Below are positions 53,947 through 64,000 of a DNA stretch of 64,000 nucleotides, in pieces (the stretch's first letter is position 1; every line of letters begins with the position of its first letter). Position numbers and translations under genes: made by a program. The notes below the pieces were generated by a model, which was not told the origin of the DNA, made no database searches, and saw only the letters and a list, made by a program, of their open reading frames with translations. This DNA is from Auriscalpium vulgare (taxonomy: Eukaryota; Basidiomycota; Agaricomycetes; Russulales; Auriscalpiaceae), in the NCBI GenBank assembly GCA_019915015.1, contig JAHBBC010000036.1, positions 248,001-312,000 of the forward strand. The letters run 5' to 3'.

Positions 53947-56900
53947 TACATCTCGCTCTTTATCATGATACTGAAACAATTTTCGCAAAACGGCTTCTGT
54001 CCCGCAAGAAGAACGAAGGATCCTCGAACGGCTTCGCGCAGCTCTGTCGCGAAGAAAAGAAGTCGATATTCAGGAACATATGTCGAGAAGAAGCCCGCTT
54101 AGAGACTCACCGTGCACGTGAAGCACTGAAAGTGCCATTTCCCACCGAGGGCCTCAACGGCGTTCGTTCCGTCCCTTATGATCTTCTTGCATCCTTTGCA
54201 CTTCGGCGAGCGTAGACGCACGTGACATGACTCGCAGTACGGGTAGCCCTTGTACACCGTGAAGCCTACATCATCGTCTTCAAACTCTCCGTCACCTGTG
54301 AAGGTGAGCTCCCCACGCGTGCCGGCCGGTTGCGGCCCGGCCGGCGCGAGGAACGGATCGCCGCACTCAGAACAGAAGAAATGCTGTCCATGGTAGGTGC
54401 GCTTGCCGAGCTCGTGGTCGTCGAGCGTGATGAATCGCTCGTCCACGATAGCAGTCTTGCAGTGGTAGCAGCGCGGGGCGAAGCGCTGCAAAGGGGCAAA
54501 CACCCGCAACATGAGCCCTAAGCTAACGCCAATCAGGCAAGAAGGACGCACCTCGTGGTAATCAAGGTGGCAATACGGCTTCCCATCGTGCTCGTAAGAG
54601 CTCACATACTCGAGAAGCTCCCGACAATCGGAGCACCTGAAGCACCCCGGGGCCACCGCGTTCCCATCGCACTTACGATACGGCCGACGATAGGCCCACC
54701 ACAACCCCCGCAAGCGAGGCCGCCGCCACGTCGGGCTACTACAGGGTGAGACTGGGGCCTGCTGCTTGAAGCGTGCGGCGTCCCTGACCCGTGCTCAAGG
54801 CGCGGACGCTGCACGACTTGGCCGGCACTCTCGCCGTCATCCGCTGGGCCTATGCTTATCTGGGGCACCTCAGGCCCAGACACGTCTATGCGTGGGCCAC
54901 TTCTCCATTCGTTCGCGATCTCGTCTGCGAAATTACCGCCCGTATCGAGCTGAATCATCGGTAGCGATGGGACAGGCGCTGCCATCGGAGGAGGAAGCGC
55001 TCTGGTTGCGGGCTGGCTCTCCGGAGGACGAACCGAGGCTGGCGTTCCCGAGAGACGGACTGGGATGCAGAGGAGGCGGAACGCGGCGTCGCTCTGGGGA
55101 GGCATTCTGGGAGGCACGTTGACGCTCCGGCGAGGGCAAACGGCGCTCGGGGGATGGAACCCGGGAACTCGTGACAGGTAGCCCCGAAACTCCAAAGTTT
55201 ACGGCAACTGGGTGAGAATACGCACTGGGAGCATGCGGAAGAGATGCGAGATTTTTCTTCGGAGACGGCGGATGAGCGCGAGGGGAGAGCGGCGGTCGGC
55301 TGGCGGCGACAGACCTCTGAGCGGTGGGTGTGAAGGCGGGCAAGCGAGAAGGACCCGCGATGCGTGAGGCGACCGACGGAGACGGAGAGGGGGTTCGGCG
55401 CAAGGAAACCGGCGGTGCGTCGTCCAAGTTGACGAACTCTCGGTGGCGCGGACTCGTGATTTGACTGCCAGAGGGCGAAGTCGGGGCACGAGGGAGCGGT
55501 GGAAGGCCGGTGGGCCATCCCGTCGGTGAGGTGGGGGTCGAAGTCGGCGGTAAACGCGAGCTGCCAGCCACGGGCGAGAAGGCCGTCGGGCGCGAGGTGA
55601 CCGACTGGGTACTGCGGTGGTGAATTTGGGACGGCGGCGGCGGCAAGGGCGGGTGGGGAAGCGTAGCTGACCGATTAGGCCGGCGGTGCACGGTGTCGTC
55701 GCCACGGTCGATAGACGCAGGCGTCCTCGAATGTTTTGCGTTATTGTGATCGATGATAGAGCTCGATCTGGCGGGTAAGTCTCGGATGCCATATTGTGGA
55801 CCGTCAGAATCCTCGTCCGTGGAAGTCGGAGAAATAGTTCCGTTGCGGCGAATGGACTTGGTAGGCGAAGGTGCCCGCTGCGACGGCAGTCCGGCTGGGC
55901 CAGCGATAGGCTGAGGCTCAGTTTGGGACCTATAGAGCCTCTTCGGAGATGACATGTGGCCGTTCGAGATATCGGACTTGGTGGGTGACCGGGCCCGAGC
56001 ACCACCGTTCGAAGCAGATGTCGAAGTATCAGGATGATGAGCACTCGGACGATCAGAATTCACTGATGGCGTTGCCCCGCTGCTGGCCGATCCAAGAGAC
56101 AGCATACTGATGTCTGGCGCCTGCGTTGGAGACAGAGGCAGCGGCCTCGCACTAGTGACGCTCTGGCTGCGGTCTCGCCGCTGCGTACCTTCAGGGGAAG
56201 ACGAAGACCCTGCCATAACGCCCGCGTTCCATCCCTGTGGAGTGGTGCCGATGGTAGCTCGATCAGGATTCGGCGCAGGAAGGTTCCGCTTCCAGTAAGG
56301 CACAAATTTGGTCGGTGAAGACGGCCGACTTTCGGTTGCAGAAGGTGCAGCGGGAGGACCTTGCATGGCGGAAAATGCCTTGATCGCCTCTTTCACGGGA
56401 CTAGAGCTGCGGACGCGCTCGTCGAATTGTGGCGCATGATTGATGCGTGGAACAGGGTTTGGGAGGGGCCTCCTGCCACCGGGGGAAGTGGGAGACGCTG
56501 GTAGCACAGCAGAGTGAGTGCTAGGTGTGCGAGGGCGACCGCTTGCCGAACCAACAGAAGATGGAGAAGTAGGGGGGTGGCGGCGAGATGGAGGGGAAGC
56601 GGGAGCAGGTGTCGGGCCGGGGGTGGGCAGAGGAGATCGATCAAAGTATGCTGATGGAGGGTGCGAAGTTACTCCCGGAGTAGGCAGGGGTCTCCGAAAC
56701 GCGGTGGGACTTGTCGGAGAGAAATGAGTCGCGGGTGGAGATCCTCCAGGGTCTGGGAGCTGGGGAGGGTATTGTGGGCTCGGTGCAGGCAGCACATGGC
56801 CATGGGCAGCAGTTGGGGGCGGGTAGCCAGCATGGAGCGGAGGTTGGGGAAGTTGGTGAGCGAAACGAGCTTGGGCATAGTTGCTCAACGACTGGTCAGC

Positions 56901-57101
56901 AGTCGCAAAGCTAGAGGGTGGGTACTGCTGCGAGTTTCCCCGCTGATGTCGCTGCGGATACCTAGAGGAATGATGAGGTATGACGAGGCGGAGAGACAGT
57001 GGCGGACTGTACTGTTGTGCTGGGTAATTGGCGTATACAGGCGAAGACGCGTATTCTGTGACCGGATATTGAGCAGGCTGCGGGGGATAGTACTGGGACA
57101 T
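53947..57101 (-). CDS. Three-LIM paxillin-like protein (frame interrupted)
   Basis: Paxillin-like LIM proteins organise actin at fungal division sites and tips. It starts MSQYYPPQPAQYPVTEY at 57101. About 650 residues of disordered Pro/Ser-rich sequence follow (many SPT and PLPTP motifs, SPERRLPSPERQRASQ), then ADEIANEWRSGP. LIM1 starts LACGGCGGPIVGRIVSAMG and continues GCFRCSDCRELLEY. LIM2 is RCYHCKTAIVDERF..FFCSECGDPF..YPYCESC. LIM3 is CKGCKKIIRDGTNAVEALGG..HFQCFTCTSCAKPFEDPSFF..GQKPFCENCF. Three places need a frame change: between 54940 and 55100 (possibly an intron), in LIM1 at about 54646-54656 (RW-HPGCF lacks one base) and in LIM3 at about 54001-54015. The stop at 53947 assumes these are corrected. 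Confidence 0.78.
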
Positions 57102-57482
57102 CCGCAGAGCCTGCAGGGAAGGGACGAAGAGGAGGAGATCAAGCTTGGGACTTTGCGCTTGTTTCAACCATGTTAAGCACTTTCTCGAGGCGGTATACGT
57201 AATCGCCGCCGCCACCATGTTGATGTCCGCATCCGGCAACTCCTCCCTCATTCGTCGCACCAGCGCTCTCTGCTCTCTCTAAGCGACCACCACAGCCAGC
57301 GTACCGACACTGAGTTCTACCACTGGGCCTTCCTCTCTTGACTCCCGGTGATCTCTACCAGGCGCACCTCCGTCGGGAGCGGCCAGCCATACATCGTGCT
57401 GTCGGCGGACGTATTCACCCTGCACGCGCACAAGACCACACAGCCACTCAGCAGCCACTTCTCGTCAGAAGGGTATCTAGCC
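57102..57482. promoter_or_regulatory. Shared promoter of LIM gene and FYV10
   Basis: 381 bp between divergent starts. An open frame continues upstream of the LIM ATG, but the segment has no conserved feature and is probably 5' leader. Confidence 0.55.
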
Positions 57483-59023
57483 ATGAGCAACGGAAAGGTC
57501 AACCTAGAGGGCGTCATGCTATTTGAGCAACCCTTTGCTCGCGTGCGTATCGTCCTGCGCTGTACCTCTTTCTCGTCTACTAACGCCGGACGCATCTGCA
57601 ATAGGTTCCATTCGAGAATTACCGCAAGGTGTTCCGAACATCCCAGAGAGTGATTGAGCGGGAGCTCACTGCTGTCCAAGCTTCTTCGAATGACTTGGCA
57701 AAGAGGGCGAAGCTGGGGTCCCCAGATCCGGAGGAAGCTGTCAAGTCAATCGACGCCATGATCGGGCGAGTCGAGGGTCTGAAGCGTAAGGTGAGCAGCA
57801 AGTCCACTGGTGATCCCATCCGGCTGACGCTGTGCTTTCAAGCTGTCTGACCTTCAAGATACGGTGGGATCCTCAACCCAAGACGTCATGCGTGAACGCC
57901 TCCAACATTTAATGTCCATCGAGGAGGTATACAGCTCCAAGGATGGCGACTACGCCCAATGGGAAGAGATACGCCTTGACAGGTGGCTGGTGGATTGGGT
58001 GCTCCGCCATGGAAAGGAGAGGTCAGCCAGAAAGATTGCGCAGGAGCGGGACATCGAGGTAAGGCTTCTTGGCTCCACACCCCTGCTTGCTTCCCAATGC
58101 CACATCCACAGCGACTAGTGGATATCGAGCTATTCATGGACATCCGCCGAATAGAGGACGCACTGCGGAGTCGGAGCTGCGCAGAGGCGCTTGCATGGTG
58201 TAGCGAGAACAAGTCCGCTCTACGGAAGCTGAAGGTGCGTACCTTTTCTGGCGGCACTGGCCTGTGATCCAGGCCTGACACTGTGACAAATTTCCGTCAG
58301 AGCACGCTGGAATTCGATCTGCGCCTGCAAGAATACATCGAACTTGCCCGCACGCGCAAGACCAGGGAAGCCATCGCGTACTCCCGAAAGCACCTAGTCT
58401 CATGGCAAGATACTCATATCACGCAGATACAACAAGCTTCCGCCCTCCTCGCATTCCCTCCGACCACTAATTGCAATCCATACAAAGTGAGTAGACATCT
58501 CGATCCTCTCGATCTCGCCGCTGATAGCATATGAAGCGGCTATATGATCCTACGAGATGGAGTAATCTGATCCTATCCTTCCGGCTTGCGATCTTCAATC
58601 TCAATACACTCCCGTCTGAGCCGCTCTTACATCTTGCGCTTTATGGCGGTCTATCCTCCCTGAAGCTCCCGACATGCTATGACCATGTTACGAAGAATGC
58701 CGACTGCCCTGTATGCGACCCCTGGTTAGGACGGCTTGCACAAGAAGTTCCTTTCAGTCACCACGTCAACTCCACGATTGTCTGTCGAATGAGTGGGAGG
58801 ATCATGGACGAAGACAATCCGCCGATGGCGTTTCCAAATGGATATGTCTACTCAAGAGAGGTGCGATCTCCGATCGAGTAGGGTCTGTTAATTAGCCGCT
58901 TATTCTACTTGCCATTTGCAGGCGCTGGAAGACATGGCCACATGGAACGATGGCAAAGTGAAGTGTCCTCGTTCTGGCGAAGAGTGCGATTTCTCGAAGC
59001 TCCGGAAAGTCTACATTTCGTGA
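57483..59023 (+). CDS. FYV10: GID/CTLH E3 ligase subunit FYV10 (MAEA, GID9)
   Basis: With RMD5/GID2 this protein forms the catalytic RING pair of the GID/CTLH ubiquitin ligase, which degrades gluconeogenic enzymes in yeast. It starts MSNGKVNLEGVMLFEQPFAR. A helical N-terminus (VPFENYRKVFRTSQRVIERE..) leads to LisH-like LDRWLVDWVLRHGKERSARK, then CTLH (VDIELFMDIRRIEDALRSRS, CAEALAWCSENKSALRKLKS), CRA (FDLRLQEYIELARTRKTREA.., YSRKHL) and a degenerate RING with CPVCDPWLGRLAQEVPFSHH, VCRMSGRIMDEDNPP, MAFPNGYVYS and VKCPRSGEEC. It ends KVYIS, TGA 59021-59023. Introns follow GT..AG. An in-frame upstream extension lacks conserved sequence, so ATG 57483 is preferred. Confidence 0.93.
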
Positions 59024-60715
59024 GGATGACGTGAGGATGATATTTGTATCAAGATATTGTAGTGTGTACCTGTACTTTAGCAACTGTATACCTGTAGTAG
59101 ATGATGTGAATTTAGGAAGAGATCGGATTACTCGCCAACCCGGCGGCATCGATTATCTCAGCTCGCCCTGGACCTTTGAAGATAAAAGCTTTTGATATGT
59201 TGAACGGCGGACAATATCGCGAAGGGCAACGTCCTGTAATTCCAACTATCAGGCAGGTACAGTCCGTTCCTCTTCGACCTCCGAACCCAGTGACGCCTTC
59301 GCCTGATACGCAACCACTGCCGTCAGAGATCGATATGAGCCTCCACCCGTGCGGGCGACTGTGAAAAGTCGCAGGTAAGAATGCCTCAAGTTCTTGATGC
59401 CACGACACCAACGTGTAGCAGCCTAAACGAACAGCAGGCCAGTCTATGTTCCGCGCTGTACTCACTTCGGTCTCTTCAGGGACCACTGCGCTGCTGGCAG
59501 ACCGGCCGCGAACTAATGCGTGTAAGTCCATAACCTTGCAAGTATAGCAACTTCGGAGGTTCGTGACTTGTTTTGAATGCTTCTCCCGGTCCCCGGGTGA
59601 CCGCTTGCAATTCAACAGCAGTTGTTGTTGCATTCTCGACCAGATCACTATCAAGCGCGCTGAATGCTTCACTCTGAACAAGAAGAGCCGCTTCCCAGAC
59701 AGTCCAGAATTTGGAACCCTGCTTTCGTTTCGGTTGACGTCAACAAGACGTGTGTGGTTGGTTCTTGGGATCAAAAATTGTTCGACATCCGGCGGCGCCT
59801 TCTCGAGCCTGGACTCTCGAGCGGTATCTGTCTACGCGGCACACCCGGGGCCGCCAGGCGATGGGACCCTATGGGACCCCGCATGTCAGCAGCCGATTGG
59901 CAAGGGCCCTGTCTCCTGCCAGGTTTCTCGAAGCCGCACGGTGAACCAGGGTGGACCGATGTTCCCGAGACCATCTGGGACCCCGGACGGATGCATTTGC
60001 TCTTTACAAGGTTGCGCCACGTTCCCTTGAAGAGCGAGTGGGAGAAACCTCGTTCCATAATGGCAGACTTGGATTCTAGTTCTAGGTCGATCTGTAAGTA
60101 ACACGCAACACCTACGGCAAGCACGCAGCGCCCATCATCGCCAGTCGATGTTCCTTGCCTGTCCACATCTCGCAACCTGTGATCGCGTGCTGGCAACCAT
60201 CCCGATCTTTCTCGCTCCTTCTGTGTTGTACTCCTCTCGTTGCCGCTGCGGCCAAATGATTGATTCGTTGAGTGTGGACGGGGCCAGGTGCCTTCGTGGA
60301 CACGCGCAGCCCACGCGCCCGTGGCGAAGATTGGGCAAGAAGCGACCAAGGATTTGGAGGCAATGCGCACATTGATGCCGCTGACACGGGCGTTTCCCCC
60401 TGCTTCATTCCACCAAGGCAGTAGTTCAACACGACCCGTCCTGCGCCACCCTCAAATAGGCCTCGCTCCGTGTGCAATCGCCATCGCCAGCCTGGGTTAG
60501 ACTGGACTTGCCCGCGTTCGCTTCCGTGTTATTTGATCAGAGGTACATCGTCACTATCATTTCCGCAATCATCCCCACTCACCCCTCGCCCTAAAGTGCA
60601 ACTGCGGAGCCATCCTATCCCGCGCTCCTCCGACAGACTCTTCACAAACCCTGCTCTTTGAACACGCTTCCCACCCGCTACTCGTCGTGGAACGTTGTAC
60701 AGGTCGGATCCCACG
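59024..60715. other. Long intergenic region
   Basis: About 1.7 kb between FYV10 and the gene at 60716. Open frames on both strands up to about 145-220 codons show no domain, signal or conserved intron pattern. Near 59865-59980 there are repeated GGGACC/TGGGACC words. I cannot support a gene. Confidence 0.5.
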
Positions 60716-61629
60716 ATGGCATACCGCTCTCGCATTTTCAGCCCGCCCCCGCCTCTGCCGCGTGCCCCGCCGAAGGAGGTGTTCCCTGAGGAGTCTCGCG
60801 GTCCGAATGGGCTACAGCTGACCACAATCTTCTGGGAGACGAACATCCGCTTCCATGCGCATGCACACGCCTGCTGGATGGTCGGCGGGAGGTTCGAGGT
60901 GTTCGAGTGCAAGGCGACGCGTGAGTAGCTTCACTTCCCCGCCCGCTGATCCTACCAGTGTTGACGTGACTCTCTGCCATTACGATTACAGACGTTAGCA
61001 CGAACTCCACGGCCGTTAGTCTTGATATTTTCGTCGGCGACCATCTGCGCGGCAGCTGACTAGGGTCGATGACATTGTAGCCCCCACATGCCGGTTACTG
61101 GCAGCACATCCCGTCCAAAGGCAGCAGAGTCGGGACGCCCGAGTCCACACCCTCCTCCTCATCGCCGCCGCGTTACAATGAGCCGTCTCCCCGTGGACAC
61201 GTACTGACCCCGATGCGCGGCACCTCCCACGCCTCGGACGCCCTGCAGGCCTCGGCCCTCGCACAAGCGTACCCTACGTCGCAGAGCGTCCCCTCTGACA
61301 GCTACTTGCGCGGTCGTGCCTTTGGCGCCCACAGACCAGAGCGCGCCTCATGGTCGATCCACCACACAGGCACAGGTCCCGGCCAGACCGTGCCTTCTCC
61401 CTACGCTCGGCCTGGCGGCGCGTATGATGGTCAATTCGGCTCGATCATGGCGGGCGTGAGGGCGTCCTCACCGGGCCCGTCATACTCCCAGACCCGGCGA
61501 CGGTCTCTGTCGAGGGTAGACGGCCGTGGGTACGATGGTCGGGCAGCCCCCAATGCCGACGGCGTCATAAACAGCGCAGCCAATGGACAAACCCCAGACT
61601 GTGCTGCGTATACCCAAGCAGGCCAGTAG
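60716..61629 (+). CDS. Disordered hypothetical protein
   Basis: No family recognised. Exon 1 begins MAYRSRIFSPPPPLPRAPPK and contains a possibly folded piece (GPNGLQLTTIFWETNIRFHA, HACWMVGGRFEVFECKA). Introns GTGAGT..ATTACAG (about 60919-60990) and GTTAGT..ATTGTAG (about 61017-61080) join HVSTNSTA to PPHAGYWQHIPSKGSRV and a Ser/Pro/Gly-rich tail (TPESTPSSSSPPRYNEPSPR, SYSQTRRRSLSRVDGRG) ending YTQAGQ, TAG 61627-61629. RRRSLSR could be a phosphorylated NLS; that is inference. Confidence 0.65.
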
Positions 61630-62130
61630 GTTCCCCAGGAACTGCTGGCATGACATTGGCACATGTCGTGGGACCACGCGGTAGCAGGTGTCTGTACAAG
61701 AACTCTATACTTTTATTTGGGCCAAGCCTTCGCTTCGACGAAGTGCTTTGAGGGCTGAGCGCTGACGCGCTGACGAGTTGGGTCTTGGTCAAATCATTCA
61801 TATGATTCACGCTTACAATCTTCTTCGTTCTCCGTCGATGCATACTTACTATACCTTGGCTTATTGACGAGGGTATTTTCGTACGACAGTTATTACTCGG
61901 CGCGAAGGAGCGTCTGTCGGACTCTGTCCGTCTCGGCGGCGACGCCAAGGCAAGCCTCTGGACGCAAGAAGAGGAGATGGGGAACTCTCGGAAGAGGGAA
62001 GAGGGGTCAGCTAGATGATTCTGATGAATAACGAATGAAATTATGTGGCAGTAGTCTTTGGGTGACATGGCCCGAGGAATCCACGACGCATAGCGCACAG
62101 GCACTGATATACAGACACATGTAGCGATGT
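61630..62130. other. Convergent 3' region
   Basis: About 500 bp between the ends of the hypothetical gene and mL59. Nothing recognised. Confidence 0.5.
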
Positions 62131-62851
62131 CTAGAACGGCAGCTTCGGCGCCTTCTTCTGCGCAACAGGAGGCTTGAGAGGTTTTGGCCGCCTCCGTGCG
62201 TAGTGCTGTGGGTTGCAGGCGCCGCAGTGAGATCAGCTGAGACCCCCACGAAGGGGCGAGCGTGCGTACCGTCTTGTAGCGCGCGATTCTCTTGTCCATG
62301 TCGCGCACCATAATCTTCGTCCGCCTGGCACGCTTGTCGCGCGTGCGCTCCCATTTGTGGCCCTTGAACATCCTCTTCTTCCCGGCGTACAGCCGATTGC
62401 CCACGTCTGCTCCGGCCACGTTCCTCTCCTTGACCTTCCCTTCCCATTGCACCGGCAGCCTCCACGCCTTCTTCCCCGGCCCTGGCCCACCGCCCCTCGC
62501 GCCGTTCGTCCTGGGGTTGGCCGTGACCTTGGCCAGTGCAGCAGCTATTTGCGCCGCGCTAAGCTTTGGGCCCGGAGGCAGCATATGCACGGTGTTGCTG
62601 GCGCGCGCATGCTTCACGAGGTCTGCCTGACGGCGCAGCGAGTACTTCGGCGGGGCCCAGCACCCTGACTTTGGGTTCTTGCGAGGGACGAACGGGTTCA
62701 CGCGCTTGAGTGCCTCATTTGGCGAGGACTCCAGCTCATTCGGGATCTTGTTGAAGGTTTGGCGCGCTGTGAGTGTTTTTGTGCGCACAGCGGAAGAAGA
62801 GAGGGATGTGACTTCGCACAAGCGAAAGTGCTTGACGGCTCGAAGTGCCAT
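62131..62851 (-). CDS. MRPL25: Mitochondrial large ribosomal subunit protein mL59 (MRPL25)
   Basis: A structural protein of the fungal mitochondrial 54S subunit. It starts MALRAVKHFRLCEVTSLSSS at 62851, an Arg/Ser/Leu targeting-like segment. The family block is clear: VNPFVPRKNPKSGCWAPPKY, SLRRQADLVKHARASNTVHM, LPPGPKLSA. A basic region follows (WEGKVKERNVAGADVGNRLY, AGKKRMFKGHKWERTRDKRA). One intron (GTACGC..CCCACAG, about 62268-62212) leads to HYARRRPKPLKPPVAQKKAP, KLPF and stop TAG 62131-62133. An upstream in-frame extension starts only at a non-ATG codon. Confidence 0.88.
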
Positions 62852-62972
62852 GAACGACACTGATGAGCTGGTGGTGAAGCTGGTCGACGCGTCCAAGTCG
62901 ATGTAGTCACGACAGTCACGTCACGCAGTCTACCAACAATGATCATTAACCTCGTTTCTACTATATCTCTGC

Positions 62973-64000
62973 CTATAAATGAGTCTCCTCCGCAGCCAGC
63001 GTTCGCTCATATTTGCTGAGCAGAAGACTGCGAACCCAGCCACCAGATGGAAAGTCCTTTATCCACAGGTGGTGCAAGTGTATACTAAACACCTGGCTCA
63101 GGCGTCGGTCCAAACCTTCACCCTCCTCAGTCGCAGCTCTTCCAAACCAGCTCCCTCCACCGCTCTCGAAAGGATCTGGTATGCGATTGTGTGAGCGGCA
63201 GGAGTGCGAGTCGGAGAAGCAAAATGGTAGCTGTCGGAAAGGAGGGATGCCCTCTGCCACCAGGCGTCGCCAGATTTTCGCATACAGGTTTGCACCCCAA
63301 TCCGGGGATGAAGGTGGGGGTGGACCGGACTCCGCTAGGATATGAAAGGCCTCGCACAGGTATGGCGAGTTCTGGTAGAAATGCATCAACGCGCCATTTT
63401 GTGTGCGGTCGCTCTGGTCTATTTTGTCGTCAGCATCATAATTAGACGAAGACATGGATCCTGATGCTCACCGTAGCAATTCCACTGCGTCACAAACTCA
63501 TGCTCGAGGAACGGGGTTAGGTCACGCGTGAGCAGGCTGTCGACATCGACCCACACCCCGCCTTCGCTCCATAGCACAAGCAGGCGCACCCTATCCTCGC
63601 TGTACGCCGCAATGCCATCAAGGAGGTGCTTCGTGCCCACCAGCGCCGTCCCCTTCGCCAGACTCGCCGTGTCCAGGATGCGCAACTCGAATGCATCAGG
63701 GTACCGCTCGACGTAGCGCCGCAAGATCGTGTTCCCGGACAGATTGCCGTCCGACCATAAGATCAACAGCGAGTGCTCGACGGGCTGCGTCGCAAAGAAC
63801 GACTTGAGCATCCACTCCTGGCGCTCCCGGAACGGCTCACGGTCGGAGCGCCAGTATGTGTGGTACTTCGTGCGCGGCGCGCCGGGCGGACGTGGAGGAA
63901 GATGAGACGCGTCGGGGATGGTCCCGGCGAAGTCGAGACAGTCCATATCGAGCTGCATGATGATGCCCGCCTGGATGTCGGTGTGCTTCGCGCGGTACAC
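62973..64000 (-). CDS. DXD-motif glycosyltransferase (GT32-like), 5' end beyond window
   Basis: The visible part begins in frame at the window edge with YRAKHTDIQAGIIMQLDMDC. A glycosyltransferase core follows: KYHTYWRSDREPFRERQEWM, LILWSDGNLS, RRYVERYPDAFELRIL, VRLLVLWSEGGVWVDVDSLL (the D-V-D is the DXD metal/sugar-nucleotide site) and TRDLTPFLEHEFVTQWNCYD. An intron (GTGAGC..AAAATAG, about 63474-63424) leads to QSDRTQNGALMHFYQNSPYL. Fungal relatives are Golgi enzymes of the DXD sugar-binding type, such as alpha-1,4-GlcNAc or OCH1-like transferases; the exact donor is unknown. It ends EETHL at 62973. An N-terminal membrane anchor, if present, is outside the window. Confidence 0.85.

Noticed and set aside
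54615..54656. Possible 42-nt intron in LIM1 (GTAAGT..TTCAG)
   Set aside because: The donor is good, but splicing would remove the Trp and two Cys ligands and still not restore the LIM frame, so a lost base is more likely.
59112..59774. 220-codon minus-strand frame downstream of FYV10
   Set aside because: No domain, no upstream exon structure and overlapping frames on the other strand are equally open.
59664..60101. Trp/Gly/Pro-rich 145-codon plus-strand frame with GGGACC words
   Set aside because: Looked like a repeat protein but the repeats are irregular and no start or splice context supports a gene.

Overview
The window is nuclear DNA of a filamentous basidiomycete, most likely an Agaricomycete of the wood-decay type (this placement is inference). 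The evidence is intron-dense genes with introns of roughly 45-70 nt and clear GT..AG ends, GC-rich coding sequence, a Copia element primed by an initiator-tRNA half, a fungal PIF/Harbinger DNA transposon, an agaric-type F-box gene, and a lineage-specific family of WW-like membrane proteins. Coding coordinates are genomic spans that include introns; splice sites were read by eye.

Layout. 1-7804: a minus-strand gene for a nuclear PHD/chromodomain protein, cut in one exon by a full-length Copia retrotransposon (1332-6245) with identical LTRs and a 5-bp target duplication. 9430-18900: an F-box gene, a secreted GH47 alpha-mannosidase, the ribophorin II subunit of oligosaccharyltransferase and a lineage-specific low-complexity nuclear protein. 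18901-20502: a repeat mosaic with a truncated copy of the ribophorin II 5' end, two copies of a tRNA flank, and an intron-containing tRNA-Cys(GCA). 20774-23686: proteasome lid subunit RPN3 and complex I assembly factor NDUFAF2.

23982-46717 is the accessory part. Four paralogues of a WW-like, C-terminally membrane-anchored protein lie here: M1 and M2 on the minus strand, M3 and M4 on the plus strand. An intact-looking Harbinger element (27028-30415) with perfect 68-bp inverted repeats sits between M1 and M2. Between M2 and M3 are a small hypothetical gene, an AFI1/MesA-type DENN polarity gene and two tandem genes for tiny basic proteins of 53-59 residues.

47045-64000 is a housekeeping block: coatomer alpha, an XPG/Rad2 nuclease, a three-LIM paxillin-like protein, the GID/CTLH ubiquitin-ligase subunit FYV10, a disordered hypothetical protein, mitoribosomal mL59 and a partial DXD glycosyltransferase. 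Several genes (coatomer alpha/XPG, LIM/FYV10, ribophorin II/17503) are divergent pairs sharing short promoters.

The best candidates for undescribed biology are the WW-like membrane family with its local amplification, and the tandem tiny-protein genes with a shared terminal motif and a conserved intron.
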